Assembly (NCBI RefSeq): GCF_008710095.1
Contig: NZ_VYKJ01000003.1
Location: forward strand, 1 to 64,000
DNA from: Affinibrenneria salicis
Lineage (GTDB): Bacteria; Pseudomonadota; Gammaproteobacteria; Enterobacterales; Enterobacteriaceae
Direction: 5' to 3'
DNA length: 64,000 nt
Each line of letters starts with the position of its first letter. The stretch's first letter is position 1. Below the pieces are notes generated by a model, which worked only from the letters and a program-made list of their open reading frames with translations, was not told the origin of the DNA and ran no database searches. The position numbers and the translations under genes are program-made. Of the stretch, positions 27,637 through 36,552 are shown in pieces.

Positions 27637-28305
27637 TTAGTCGCGCCGCTCGAAAGCCAGCGAGCGTCGTTCGATCAGCCGCATCATCAGGGTCAACAAC
27701 GCGTTGACGCACAGATAAACGATGCCGGCGGCGCAAAACACCAGCAGATCGTAGGTGCGGCCGAACAGCAGCTGGCTGTGTCCCATCACTTCCATCAGCG
27801 TGATGGTAAAGGCCAGCGAGGTGCCTTTAAATACCAGTACCACCTCGTTCGAGTAGGACGAGAGGGCGCGTTTAAAGGCGAACGGCAGCAGAATGCGCAG
27901 CGTCTGTTTGCGCGACAGCCCCAGCGCCGAACAGGCCTGCCACTGTCCCTCTGGAATGGCTTTCACCGCGCCATGAAACAGCAGCGTGGTGTAAGCCGCG
28001 CTGTTGAGCGCCAGCGCCGCCATCGCGCACAGCCAGGGCTGCGACAGCAGGTGCCACAGCCACGGCGTTTGCTTGATCGCGTCGAACTGGCCCGGCCCGT
28101 AATAGATCAGGAAGATTTGCACCAGCAGCGGGGTGCCGGTGAACAGCGTGATGTAGCATCGGGTCAGCGCGGCCAGCAGCGGCGTCTTCAGCGTCAGGAC
28201 CACGGTCAGCGAAAGCGACAGCAGCAGCGCCAGAAGCAGCGAACTGACGGTCAGCAGCAGGCTGGTGGGCAGGCCTTTCAGCAGCTCAGGTAAATACGCC
28301 AGCAT
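27637..28305 (-). CDS. artM: Arginine ABC importer permease ArtM
   Basis: Inner-membrane permease of 222 aa with five predicted helices. The coupling region contains ACSALGLSRKQTLRILLPFAFKRAL, and the FTGTPLLVQIFLIYYG motif is typical of polar amino-acid permeases. Its ATG shares one base with the TGA of artQ, so the two are translationally coupled. It partners with ArtQ. Confidence 0.95.
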   Translation of the reverse strand: MLAYLPELLKGLPTSLLLTVSSLLLALLLSLSLTVVLTLKTPLLAALTRCYITLFTGTPLLVQIFLIYYGPGQFDAIKQTPWLWHLLSQPWLCAMAALALNSAAYTTLLFHGAVKAIPEGQWQACSALGLSRKQTLRILLPFAFKRALSSYSNEVVLVFKGTSLAFTITLMEVMGHSQLLFGRTYDLLVFCAAGIVYLCVNALLTLMMRLIERRSLAFERRD

Positions 28306-29021
28306 CAGGTCGGCCTCCTTTCAAAACGCGTGGCGCGCGACTCAATACGCCGCAGCACGTACTGACTCAGCAGCGTAATCAGCAGATAAATCGCCGCGGC
28401 GACCACATACCAGGTAAAGGGTTCCTGGGTACGGGTGGCGATGCTTTTGCTCTGCATCATCAGATCGTTCACGCTAATCAGCGACACCAGCGCGGTATCT
28501 TTCAGCAGCACCAGCCATTGATTGCCGAGACCGGGCAGGGCGTGACGCCACATCTGCGGCATAATCAGGCGAAAGAAAATCGCCGATTTGCTCAGCCCCA
28601 ACGCCTGGCCGGATTCCCGCTGCCCCTGCGGCACCGCGCGCAACGCGCCGCGCAGCGTCTGAGAGGCATAAGCCGCGTACAGCAGCGCCAGCGCGACGGC
28701 GCCGCACAGGAACGGGCTGACGTCGAAGTTATCGATCTCCATGCGGATCGGGATCTGCACCAGATACAGGTTGAGAGTAAAACCGTCCGCCAGCAGCAGG
28801 AGCAACTGAGAAGAGCCGAAATAGATAAACAGCACCACCAGAATTTCCGGCAGGCCGCGCAGCAGGGTAACCAACCCGGTGCCGGACCAACTGACCAGTT
28901 TCCAGCGCGAGGTCTCGCAGACGGCGAACAGCATTGCCAGCGCCAGCCCGAGCGTCAGCGAACACAGGGCAAGGCCGACGGTCATCCCGGTGGCGCTTAC
29001 GAGGGGGTGAAATTCAATCAT
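28305..29021 (-). CDS. artQ: Arginine ABC importer permease ArtQ
   Basis: Permease of 238 aa, the E. coli length, with five predicted helices, [16 protein letters not shown] in the second region, and the coupling loop [25 protein letters not shown]. The start at 29021 ([12 protein letters not shown]) was preferred over an in-frame codon at 29045, which lies within artI. Its start is nine bases after the artI stop. Confidence 0.95.
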   Translation of the reverse strand: MIEFHPLVSATGMTVGLALCSLTLGLALAMLFAVCETSRWKLVSWSGTGLVTLLRGLPEILVVLFIYFGSSQLLLLLADGFTLNLYLVQIPIRMEIDNFDVSPFLCGAVALALLYAAYASQTLRGALRAVPQGQRESGQALGLSKSAIFFRLIMPQMWRHALPGLGNQWLVLLKDTALVSLISVNDLMMQSKSIATRTQEPFTWYVVAAAIYLLITLLSQYVLRRIESRATRFERRPT

Positions 29022-29029
29022 CGATCGGA

Positions 29030-29761
29030 TTACTGCCGGAACCATTTGCCGTAGATGGTCTGGTAGCGGCCATCCTGTTTAATTTTATCCAGCGCGCCGT
29101 TCAATTTCTGCATCAGCGGCTCGTTGCCCTGACGGACGGCGATGCCCAGGCCGATGCCGAAATAGTTCGGGTCGGTGACTTTCTCGCCGTACGAAGCCAG
29201 TTCGGGGTTGGTTTTCAGCCATTCGTTGACCACGGCGGTATCGCCGAAGACCGCGTCAAGCCGGCCGTTTTTCAGATCCAGCACGGCGTTCTGATAGCTG
29301 TCATAAGCCACGGTGGTGATATCGCCGAATTTCTCCATCAGGTATTTCTGGTGCGTCGTGCCGTTCTGTACGCCCACGCGTTTGCCTTTCAGCGCGTCGG
29401 CGCCGCTCAGTTTGCCTTTCTGCGCGATAAACTGCGCGGAGTTGTCGTAATAGGGTTGGGTAAAGGCGATCTGCTTCTGGCGTTCCGGCGTGATGTCCAT
29501 ACCGGCGATCACCGCGTCGAAACGGCGGAATTTCAGGCCCGGGATCAGACTGTCGAAAGACTGATTGCTGAAGGTGCAGCTGGCTTTAATCTCTTCGCAC
29601 AGCGCGTTGGCCAGATCGATATCGAAGCCCTGAATTTTATTGCCGGCGCTAACGAATTCGAATGGAGGATAGGACGCTTCCGTCGCGAAGCGAATGGTGT
29701 CGGCCGCGCTGGCCGACAGGCCGTAGCCCGCGAGCAGGGCGGCAATAAATAATTTTTTCAT
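29030..29761 (-). CDS. artI: Arginine-binding periplasmic protein ArtI
   Basis: Periplasmic binding protein of 243 aa paired with ArtPQM. The signal peptide covers residues 1-19 ([12 protein letters not shown]...SASA). Binding-site segments [32 protein letters not shown] and GDTAVVNEW are conserved. The start at 29761 has AGGAA seven bases upstream; an ATG two codons earlier is too close to it. Specificity of ArtI is less certain than that of ArtJ, even in E. coli. Confidence 0.95.
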   Translation of the reverse strand: MKKLFIAALLAGYGLSASAADTIRFATEASYPPFEFVSAGNKIQGFDIDLANALCEEIKASCTFSNQSFDSLIPGLKFRRFDAVIAGMDITPERQKQIAFTQPYYDNSAQFIAQKGKLSGADALKGKRVGVQNGTTHQKYLMEKFGDITTVAYDSYQNAVLDLKNGRLDAVFGDTAVVNEWLKTNPELASYGEKVTDPNYFGIGLGIAVRQGNEPLMQKLNGALDKIKQDGRYQTIYGKWFRQ

Positions 29762-29781
29762 TATCATGTTCCTGGTACTGA

Positions 29782-30510
29782 TCAGTGAGAGAGATAGCTG
29801 GCGAATTCGGCCGACTGCGGCCGGGAAAAGTGGCTGGCATCGCCCTGTTCGACGATGCGGCCGTTTTCCATATACACTACGCGGCTGGCGGTTTTTTTCG
29901 CCACTTCGACCTCGTGCGTCACAATCACCTGGGTAATGCCGGTCTGCGACAGTTCGTGAATAATGCTGACGATCTGCGCGGTGATTTCCGGATCGAGCGC
30001 GGCCGTCGGCTCATCAAATAATAGCACTTGCGGTTCCATCATCAGCGCCCGGGCGATGGCCACGCGCTGCTGCTGCCCGCCGGACAAATGCAGCGGATAG
30101 CGGCTGGCGAAGTCGCTCAGGCGCAGGCGATCCAGCAGCTTGTCCGCGCGCTGTTTCGCCTGTTCCTTGCTCAGACCCAGCACCCGGCATGGCGCCTCGA
30201 TCAGATTCTGCAGTACGGTCAGGTGCGGCCACAGGTTATACTGCTGGAACACCATGCCGACATGCTGGCGCAGTTCGCGAATGGCGTTTTCGCCCGGATG
30301 TCGGGTAAACTCAAACTGGTTGCCGGCGATGGACAGCGTACCGGAACGGGGCATTTCCAGCAGATTCAGCACGCGCAGAAGGGAGCTTTTACCGGCGCCG
30401 CTCGGGCCGAGCAGCACCAGCGTTTCGCCGGCCGGACAGGATAAGGTAATGTCGAACAGCGCCTGGTGCGCGCCATAGAAGCAGTTGATACCGTCTAGTT
30501 GAATACTCAT
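29782..30510 (-). CDS. artP: Arginine ABC importer ATPase ArtP
   Basis: ATP-binding subunit of 242 aa, first gene of artPIQM. Walker [10 protein letters not shown] (about residues 35-43), signature LSGGQQQR and Walker B VLLFDEPT are complete, and the Q-loop reads [10 protein letters not shown]. The start at 30510 (MSIQLDGIN) matches E. coli; a second in-frame MSIQ seven codons upstream is an alternative. A possible ArgR site lies about 50 bases upstream. Confidence 0.95.
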   Translation of the reverse strand: MSIQLDGINCFYGAHQALFDITLSCPAGETLVLLGPSGAGKSSLLRVLNLLEMPRSGTLSIAGNQFEFTRHPGENAIRELRQHVGMVFQQYNLWPHLTVLQNLIEAPCRVLGLSKEQAKQRADKLLDRLRLSDFASRYPLHLSGGQQQRVAIARALMMEPQVLLFDEPTAALDPEITAQIVSIIHELSQTGITQVIVTHEVEVAKKTASRVVYMENGRIVEQGDASHFSRPQSAEFASYLSH

Positions 30511-30555
30511 GCGCAAAAATTGAATAGACATTGATGCCGCGAATGGTAACGTCCG

Positions 30556-30574
30556 CAGCATAGTTATGCAATAA
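30556..30574 (-). promoter_or_regulatory. Possible ArgR box upstream of artP
   Basis: The minus strand reads TTGCATAACTATGCT, a near-palindrome resembling the ArgR half-site pattern TGAATWWWWATTCA with T-C-A-T variants. In E. coli the art genes are repressed by ArgR. The match is partial, and a second box at 3-bp spacing was not clear. Confidence 0.35.
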
Positions 30575-30779
30575 GCACGGATTGAAATTTAGAAATAAGC
30601 AAATTAGCACGATTATATAGCATAAAAGACTATTTAACCGGATAAGCGGGCAGATTTGTCGGGCGCAGCAGAGAGCAGGCAGAGTATTTTCTTATGGTCG
30701 CGGGGCGGACGCCGGGTGGCGGCCCCGCGGCATACCGGATCGGGCGCCGACTTTATTTATCAATCATAAGGAGTTATCG

Positions 30780-31103
30780 ATGCAACTATCCACAACGCCG
30801 GAACTGCAGGGCTGGACTATTACGGAATACTGCGGCGTGGTGACCGGCGAAGCGATCCTCGGCGCTAATGTGTTTCGCGATTTTTTCGCCGGGATTCGCG
30901 ATATCGTCGGCGGACGTGCGGGCGCTTATGAAAAGGAGCTGCGCAAGGCGCGCCAGATCGCCTTTCGCGAGATGGAGGAGCAGGCGGCGGAACTGGGCGC
31001 CGACGCCGTCGTCGGGATTGATATCGATTATGAAACCGTGGGTAAAGGCAGCAGTATGCTGATGGTCACCGTCAGCGGTACGGCCGTTAAAGTCCGCCGT
31101 TGA
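30780..31103 (+). CDS. ybjQ: YbjQ, UPF0145 family protein
   Basis: Small cytosolic protein of 107 aa, the E. coli length. It has the family pattern [24 protein letters not shown] and [13 protein letters not shown]. The family forms a pentameric beta-alpha fold and is often annotated as putative heavy-metal binding, but no function is established. TAAGGAG lies before the ATG. Its stop codon overlaps the amiD start (TGATG). Confidence 0.93.
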   Translation: MQLSTTPELQGWTITEYCGVVTGEAILGANVFRDFFAGIRDIVGGRAGAYEKELRKARQIAFREMEEQAAELGADAVVGIDIDYETVGKGSSMLMVTVSGTAVKVRR

Positions 31104-31987
31104 TGAGCGCGGGGGACGTGTTGCAACGGCGTCGGACCGTCAGGCCGCGCGCTTTGATGCGCTGGAGCGCCGGCCTGCTGGCGCTGCTGGCGCTGGCCGG
31201 CTGCCAGTCGGATTCGCGACTGGCCGACCGAGGCAGTTATCTGCTGAATAGCGCGCAGCAGGCCAAAAGGCAGGAGGCGCGCATTCGTTTCCTGGTGATT
31301 CACTATACGGCGGGGGATTTTCCTGCTTCGCTGTCGGTACTGACGGATGAACATGTCAGCGTCCATTATCTGATACCCGCCGCGCCGCCGCGCGTGGCCG
31401 GCAAACCGGTGGCCTGGCAATTGGTGCCGGAGAGCGAGGCGGCCTGGCACGCCGGCGCCAGCTACTGGCGCGGCTACAGCCGGCTGAACGCCACTTCGGT
31501 GGGCATTGAACTGGAAAACGCCGGTTACTACGCCACCCTTACCGGCTGGCGCGGAGCGCCGTTTCCGCCGGCGCAGATCGCCCTGCTGATCGATATCGCC
31601 CGGGAGATCGTCGCGCGTTACCACATCGCGCCGGTGAACGTGGTGGCGCACAGCGATATCGCGCCGCAGCGTAAACAGGATCCCGGCCCGCTGTTTCCCT
31701 GGCGTGCGCTGGCGCAGGCCGGTATCGGCGCCTGGCCGGACGAACAGCGCGTGGCGCAGCGGCTGCTGGGGCGGCGCCCGGATCAGCCGGTGGCGACGGA
31801 GGCGCTATTAAGCAAGCTGCAGCGCTATGGCTATGAGGTCGATGCGCGGATGGATGAGCGGCAGCGGCGGCGGGTGATCGCCGCTTTCCAGCTGCATTTC
31901 CGGCCGGGCGACCATCGCGGGCTGGCGGATGCGGAAACGGAAGCCATCGCCGATACGCTGCTGGAGCAGTACGGTGCCGGCGGCTGA
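31103..31987 (+). CDS. amiD: N-acetylmuramoyl-L-alanine amidase AmiD, lipoprotein
   Basis: Outer-membrane lipoprotein amidase that cleaves MurNAc-L-Ala bonds, including anhydro-muropeptides. The lipobox LAGC gives the modified cysteine near residue 33. The amidase_2 domain has zinc ligands in LVIHYTAG and VAHSDIAPQRKQDPGP, and a C-terminal peptidoglycan-binding domain follows. The ATG at 31103 overlaps the ybjQ stop; an internal ATG at 31157 (MRWSAGLL) gives a more typical signal-peptide length and may be the true start. The last seven codons (EQYGAGG) lie inside the first unit of the tandem array. Confidence 0.93.
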   Translation: MSAGDVLQRRRTVRPRALMRWSAGLLALLALAGCQSDSRLADRGSYLLNSAQQAKRQEARIRFLVIHYTAGDFPASLSVLTDEHVSVHYLIPAAPPRVAGKPVAWQLVPESEAAWHAGASYWRGYSRLNATSVGIELENAGYYATLTGWRGAPFPPAQIALLIDIAREIVARYHIAPVNVVAHSDIAPQRKQDPGPLFPWRALAQAGIGAWPDEQRVAQRLLGRRPDQPVATEALLSKLQRYGYEVDARMDERQRRRVIAAFQLHFRPGDHRGLADAETEAIADTLLEQYGAGG

Positions 31988-32703
31988 CGCCGGCGAGCGC
32001 GTTCAGGCCGGCGCCGCGTCGCCCGGCAGCCGGCAACTGCAGGCCAACACATACCCCTGACTGATCTCCTGTTCCGTCAGCGTGCTGGCGTAGTACGGTG
32101 CCGGCGGCTGACGCCGGCGAGCGCGTTCAGGCCGGCGCCACGTCGCCCGGCAGCCCGTAAGCGGACCAGCGTATACCGCCGGCTGATGTCCTGTTCTGTC
32201 AGCGTGCTGGCGTAGTACGGTGCCGGCGGCTGACGCCGGCGAGCGCATTCAGGCCGGCGCCGCGTCGCCCGGCAGCCGGCAACTGCAGGCCAACACATAC
32301 CCCTGACTGATCTCCTGTTCCGTCAGCGTGCTGGCGTAGTACGGTGCCGGCGGCTGACGCCGGCGAGCGCATTCAGGCCGGCGCCACGTCGCCCGGCAGC
32401 CGGTAAGCGGACCAGCGTATACCGCCGGCTGATGTCCTGTTCTGTCAGCGTGCTGGCGTAGTACGGTGTCGGCGGCAGACCCGGCGAGCGCGTTCAGGCC
32501 AGCACCACGTCGCCCGGCAGCCGGCAACGGCGGGCCAGCGTATACCGCCGGCTGATGTCCTGTTCCGTCAGCGTGCTGGCGTAGTACGGTGCCGGCGGCA
32601 GACCCCGGCGAGCGCGTTCAGGCCAGCACCACGTCGCCCAGCAGCCGGCAACTGCAGGCCAACACATACCCCTGACTGATCTCCTGCTCCGTCAGCGTGC
32701 TGG
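31959..32703. repeat. Six-copy tandem array of the amiD/hcr convergent gene ends
   Basis: Units of 122-124 bp begin at 31968, 32092, 32214, 32338, 32460 and 32583. Each unit contains, in plus orientation, the last codons and TGA of amiD, a GC-rich spacer, then in minus orientation the stop and last 25 codons of hcr. The first unit belongs to amiD itself and the sixth to hcr itself. Units 1 and 3 and units 2 and 4 are nearly identical pairs, so a 246-bp dimer was duplicated. The hexamer TGCTGG in amiD (31959) and in hcr (32698) marks both outer borders and the internal joints. Confidence 0.9.
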
Positions 32704-33625
32704 TGCTGATGGTTGTATAGCGGCCGTGCAGGATGCGGGTCCTGCAACTGCCGCAGACGCCCGTGCGGCAGGCGGCTTGCACCGCTATCCGGTGGCTTTC
32801 CAGCGCGGTCAGCAGGTTGCTGCCGGCCGGCGCCGACAGTACGCGCGGCGGCTGGCCGAGCGTCAGCGTTATCCTCTCGCCCGTGGTCATCGGTTCCTCC
32901 TCCCCGGCGTGGAAATATTCTTTGAACAGGCGTTCCGGCGCGACGCCGGCCTGCAGGCAGAAACGCGTGGCCTGCGCCATATAGGGCGCGGGGCCGCAGA
33001 TCATTACCGCGCGGCCGGCGATATCCGGCGCCTGGCGCCGCAGTACGGCCGGCGTCAGACGGCCGGGCAGGATTTCGCCCCCGGCGCCGCGTTCCGCTAT
33101 CAGCGTCAGCGTTAAACGTGCGCGGTAACGCCGGCGCAGCGCTTGCCATTCGTCGGCGAAAATGATCTGTTGCGGGTCACGCACGTTGTATATCACCTGA
33201 ATGTCGACCTGCGGCCGCCGCGTCAGCAGCCAGCGGCACATGGCGATAATCGGCGTGACGCCGCAGCCGGCGGCCAGCATCAGATAGCGTTCGCTTGCTG
33301 TATGGACGCAGGTAAACTCGCCGCGCGCGTCGGACAGCCAGAGTTCATCGCCGGGCTGAACGTCGCGTGTCAGCCAGCGTGAGCCGATGCCGTTGGCGAG
33401 GCGCCGCACGGTCAGGGTGATGAAACGACTCAGGCCGGGCGATGACGAGAGCGTCAGAGGGCGCAGGGTCTGCGCGCTGCCGGCGATGCTGACCAGCGCG
33501 TGCTGGCCGGGCAGGTAAGGATAAAAATCATGATTAATCAGCGACAGCGTCCAGACGTCGGGCGTTTCCTGCCGCACGCTGTGCACCTGCATGCGGTTGG
33601 GACACTGCGGGGTTGGCATGGCCAT
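32618..33625 (-). CDS. hcr: NADH oxidoreductase Hcr
   Basis: Electron donor to Hcp: an FAD- and NADH-binding ferredoxin-reductase fold followed by a C-terminal 2Fe-2S ferredoxin domain, 335 aa. The FAD-binding segment is near LPGQHALVSI and LRPLTLSSSPG, the NAD region LAAGCGVTPIIAM, and the cluster cysteines are in CRTGVCGSCRTR and LACSC. The start at 33625 (MAMPTPQCPNRM) has GGAGAAAG upstream and aligns with E. coli. The last codons and stop are the sixth unit of the tandem array. It lies 37 bases after hcp and is probably co-transcribed with it. Confidence 0.95.
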   Translation of the reverse strand: MAMPTPQCPNRMQVHSVRQETPDVWTLSLINHDFYPYLPGQHALVSIAGSAQTLRPLTLSSSPGLSRFITLTVRRLANGIGSRWLTRDVQPGDELWLSDARGEFTCVHTASERYLMLAAGCGVTPIIAMCRWLLTRRPQVDIQVIYNVRDPQQIIFADEWQALRRRYRARLTLTLIAERGAGGEILPGRLTPAVLRRQAPDIAGRAVMICGPAPYMAQATRFCLQAGVAPERLFKEYFHAGEEEPMTTGERITLTLGQPPRVLSAPAGSNLLTALESHRIAVQAACRTGVCGSCRTRILHGRYTTISTSTLTEQEISQGYVLACSCRLLGDVVLA

Positions 33626-33662
33626 AGGGCTTTCTCCATCAGGGGGCGGGTCGGCACCCCTG

Positions 33663-35315
33663 TCAATCGGCAAGGATGGCGTTCAAATCCTGCTCCGCCG
33701 TGCTGATGGAACGCATACCGAATTTTTCGCTCAGAATAGCCAGCAGATTATCGTTCAGGAACGCCGGCGCGGTTGGGCCGGTATAAATGTTCTTCACGCC
33801 GAGCGACAGCAGCGTCAGCAGGATGACGATCGCCTTCTGTTCAAACCACGAAAGAACCAGACTCAGCGGCAGATCGTTGACCCCGCAGCCCAGTTTTTCC
33901 GCCAGCCGCACCGCCAGCATAATCGCCGCGTAGGCGTCGTTGCACTGGCCGACGTCCAGCAAACGCGGCAGGCCTTCGAGCGTGCCGAAATCCAGCTTAT
34001 TGAAACGGTATTTGCCGCAGGCCAGCGTCATGATCAGGCAGTCCGGCGGGATGCTGCGCGCCATATCGGTATAGTAGCTGCGCTCGTCCCGGCTGCCGTC
34101 GCAGCCGCCGACCAGAAACACATGGCGCAGTTTGCCGTCGGCCACCAGCTCGATCACGCGGTCGGCGGCGTCGAGCAGGGTCCGGCGCCCAAAGCCCACG
34201 GTAATCTGATGTTCGATCTCGCTATAGGGGAAGCCCGGCAGCGCGCGGGCCTGCGCGATCACCGGGCCGAAATCGTCGCCGTTCAGGTGACGCACGCCCG
34301 GCCAGCCGACGATGCTGCGCGTCCAGATGCGTTCGCTATAGCGGCCGACGTTCGGATCGATAATGCAGTTGGACGTCATAACGACAGGGCCGGGAAATTT
34401 CGCGAATTCGCTTTGCTGATTCTGCCAGCCGCTGCCGTAGTTGCCGACCAGATGAGGGAAATGCTTTAGCGCCGGGTAGCCGTGCGCCGGCAACATTTCG
34501 CCGTGGGTATAGACGTTGATTCCGCTGTCGCGGGTCTGTTCCAGCAGATGGTGTAAATCGTTCAGATCATGGCCGGAAATTAGGATCGCTTTGCCGGCCA
34601 CCGGCCGCACATTGACCGCCGTCGGCCGCGGATCGCCGTAGGTCTGGGTTGCGCCGCGATCCAGCAGCGCCATAATCTGGAAATTCATCTGGCCGATGGC
34701 CATCGCGTTAGTCAGCAAGAGTTCGATGTCGGCAGGCTGCGTGCCCAGCCATGCCATCAGCGCATGGTAGCGGGCATAGATCTGCTCGTCGTACTGGCCG
34801 AGCACGTACGCGTGCTCCATATAGGCCGCCGCGCCTTTCAACCCGTACAGGCACAACATGCGCAGACCATGCACGTCGTCGCCCGTCTCGGCTCTGTCGC
34901 GGTCCGGCGCGAACAGGGCGGCCTGCCGCCGCAGGCTGGCGCGATCGTCGTCCGTCAGCTCAAGCGCGGCCAGAGGGTGTTCGACGGCGATGCCGTTATC
35001 AAGCGTCCGGCAGCGCGCCGCCAGCGCATCACGCAGCGTAATGGCCTGGCGAGTGTAATCGATGATGCGCGCCGGGTCGAAATTGACGTTGGTCAGCGTG
35101 GCGAAGAAGGCGCGCGGCGCGAAGCTGTCCGTCAGGCGATCGACGATACCCAGCGCGCGCGCCTGCAGCGCCCAGGCGGACAGTCCCTGCAATACCGCGA
35201 CCAGCAGATCCTGCAGGTCAGAGGTTTCCGCCGTTTTTCCGCACATGCCCTGCGCATATGCACAGCCGTTGCCGGCCGGCGTACGGATGGTTTGCTCACA
35301 TTGCACACAAAACAT
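33663..35315 (-). CDS. hcp: Hybrid cluster protein Hcp (NO reductase / hydroxylamine reductase)
   Basis: Cytosolic iron-sulfur protein of 550 aa, first described as a hydroxylamine reductase and more recently shown in E. coli to be a high-affinity nitric oxide reductase and protein S-nitrosylase under anaerobic conditions. The N-terminal cluster cysteines are at residues 3, 6, 18 and 25 (C-x2-C-x11-C-x6-C). Hybrid-cluster ligands lie in [39 protein letters not shown] and GQCNDAY. The gene leads the hcp-hcr operon, with NsrR-like and FNR-like sites upstream. Confidence 0.96.
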   Translation of the reverse strand: MFCVQCEQTIRTPAGNGCAYAQGMCGKTAETSDLQDLLVAVLQGLSAWALQARALGIVDRLTDSFAPRAFFATLTNVNFDPARIIDYTRQAITLRDALAARCRTLDNGIAVEHPLAALELTDDDRASLRRQAALFAPDRDRAETGDDVHGLRMLCLYGLKGAAAYMEHAYVLGQYDEQIYARYHALMAWLGTQPADIELLLTNAMAIGQMNFQIMALLDRGATQTYGDPRPTAVNVRPVAGKAILISGHDLNDLHHLLEQTRDSGINVYTHGEMLPAHGYPALKHFPHLVGNYGSGWQNQQSEFAKFPGPVVMTSNCIIDPNVGRYSERIWTRSIVGWPGVRHLNGDDFGPVIAQARALPGFPYSEIEHQITVGFGRRTLLDAADRVIELVADGKLRHVFLVGGCDGSRDERSYYTDMARSIPPDCLIMTLACGKYRFNKLDFGTLEGLPRLLDVGQCNDAYAAIMLAVRLAEKLGCGVNDLPLSLVLSWFEQKAIVILLTLLSLGVKNIYTGPTAPAFLNDNLLAILSEKFGMRSISTAEQDLNAILAD

Positions 35316-35327
35316 AATCGCCTCTTA

Positions 35328-35350
35328 AAGTTGTATTTTAAATGCCTGTT
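35328..35350 (-). promoter_or_regulatory. NsrR-type operator upstream of hcp
   Basis: AAGTTGTATTT-T-AAATGCCTGTT matches the 11-1-11 NsrR consensus (AANATGCATTT-N-AAATGCATNTT) at about 17 of 20 defined positions. It lies 13-35 bases before the hcp start codon. NsrR is the nitric-oxide-sensing repressor of hcp in E. coli. Confidence 0.75.
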
Positions 35351-35411
35351 TAAGAGCATAAAGCCGCCGGTAAAAGCTAAAAAGGCTTTTTTAATGCAAC
35401 ATTAAAGAGAA

Positions 35412-35425
35412 TTGATGTAGCGCAA
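35412..35425 (-). promoter_or_regulatory. FNR-like site upstream of hcp
   Basis: Read on the minus strand as TTGCG-CTAC-ATCAA, 8 of 10 matches to TTGAT-N4-ATCAA. It is centred about 103 bases before the hcp start codon. This fits anaerobic activation of hcp-hcr, but no clear -10 element was found at the expected distance. Confidence 0.5.
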
Positions 35426-35427
35426 TT

Positions 35428-35470
35428 TTAGCGGCGGTAATGAAACTCACTCTCAGTTATCCGCCGCTAA
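35428..35470. repeat. 10-bp perfect inverted repeat after lysO
   Basis: TTAGCGGCGG at 35428-35437 pairs perfectly with CCGCCGCTAA at 35461-35470 around a 23-base loop, between lysO and hcp. It could end lysO transcription, but a T-run is lacking on either strand. Confidence 0.5.
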
Positions 35471-35481
35471 GGACTGGCCGG

Positions 35482-36387
35482 TCAGGCGGAAAACAGCGCG
35501 ATCAGCAACGGCGAGAGCAGACTGAGTAAAAAACCGTGCACGATAGCCGCCGGCACCATTTCGGTGCCGCCGCTGCGCTGCAGCACCGGCAGAGTAAAAT
35601 CCATCGAAGTGGCGCCGCACAGGCCCAGGGCGCTATTGCGCCGGTGTTGAATCAACGTCGGGATCAGCATGATAGCCAGCAGTTCGCGCGCCAGATCGTT
35701 GAAGAAGGCGGCGCTGCCGAGCACCGGCCCGTAAGCCTCGGTCAGCATAATGCCGGAGAGTGAATACCAACCGTAGCCGGAGGCCATCGCCAGCCCGGTT
35801 TTCACCGGCAGTCCGGCGAGCCAGGACGCCAGCACGCCGCCGGCCAGCGCGCTGATGCAGACCACCAGCGCCACCAGCATGCCGCGCGGGTTAATCACGA
35901 TCTGCCGCAGCGTCATGCCGCTGTTGCGCAACTGAATTCCGACCAGAAACAGCAAGAACAGCAGGGCGTATTCGCTGCCGGCCAGAGCATGGGTCAGCAA
36001 CGGAAGATGGGACAGACCAAGCAGGAAGCCGCCGCCCACTACCGCGCACAGCTTCAGCGACTCAAGGATCATATGCAGCCGGGAAGGCAGCGCTTCCTGC
36101 TGGTGGTGGTGAGGACGCCACGGACGACGTTTTTCCAGCAGCCACAGCGCCAGCAGGTTGGCGGCGATAATGCAGACTAAAAAGGTGGCGGTATAGCGGG
36201 ATATCAACAGCAGATTGCTGCCCAGATTATCCAGAAAGGCCAGACTGATACCCATCAGGAACAAAATAACGTACACCATCCAGCTTAATAGCCGGTTAAT
36301 CAGCCGCAACAGCGCAGCGCGACGCAGCGGCAACAGGTAGCCGATCAGCAGCGGCAGTATAATGATTAATAATCCTGACCAGGTCAC
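35482..36387 (-). CDS. lysO: L-lysine exporter LysO
   Basis: Inner-membrane exporter of 301 aa (formerly YbjE, DUF340), with about eight to nine predicted helices. In E. coli it exports lysine and gives resistance to the lysine analogue thialysine. Conserved blocks are LINRLLSWMVYVILFLMGISLAFLDNL, LFLVGIQLRNSGMTLRQI and ALGLCGATSMDFTLPVLQRSGG. The start is GTG at 36387 (M-TWSGLLIIILPL), with AAGGA ten bases upstream; the longer open frame to 36492 overlaps the divergent ybjD leader and lacks family support. Confidence 0.92.
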   Translation of the reverse strand: MTWSGLLIIILPLLIGYLLPLRRAALLRLINRLLSWMVYVILFLMGISLAFLDNLGSNLLLISRYTATFLVCIIAANLLALWLLEKRRPWRPHHHQQEALPSRLHMILESLKLCAVVGGGFLLGLSHLPLLTHALAGSEYALLFLLFLVGIQLRNSGMTLRQIVINPRGMLVALVVCISALAGGVLASWLAGLPVKTGLAMASGYGWYSLSGIMLTEAYGPVLGSAAFFNDLARELLAIMLIPTLIQHRRNSALGLCGATSMDFTLPVLQRSGGTEMVPAAIVHGFLLSLLSPLLIALFSA

Positions 36388-36552
36388 AGAATCTACATCC
36401 TTAGGGTGAAAATGCCGCCGGGGGAAAAGCGAAATGACATAATCTTTTAAAATTAAACAAATTACCACACCGGGTAAAGTGCTATGTTGCATGGCAATGT
36501 GCCGATCCCGGATGGGAATGCGCTCTGGCAGTCAATTGCCGCAGGAGGCTGG

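Noticed and set aside
32003..32527. Overlapping short minus-strand frames ending ...LACSCRLPGDAAPA
   Set aside because: They are translations of the tandem array; the readable ends are copied hcr tails without start signals.
31968..32703. CRISPR-like periodic repeat
   Set aside because: Units are 122-124 bp with no short repeat/unique spacer alternation and no cas genes; they are duplicated gene ends.
36484..36552. Earlier ATG for ybjD
   Set aside because: The strong AGGAGG and the family N-terminus MYLENVEIVGFRG place the start at 36553.
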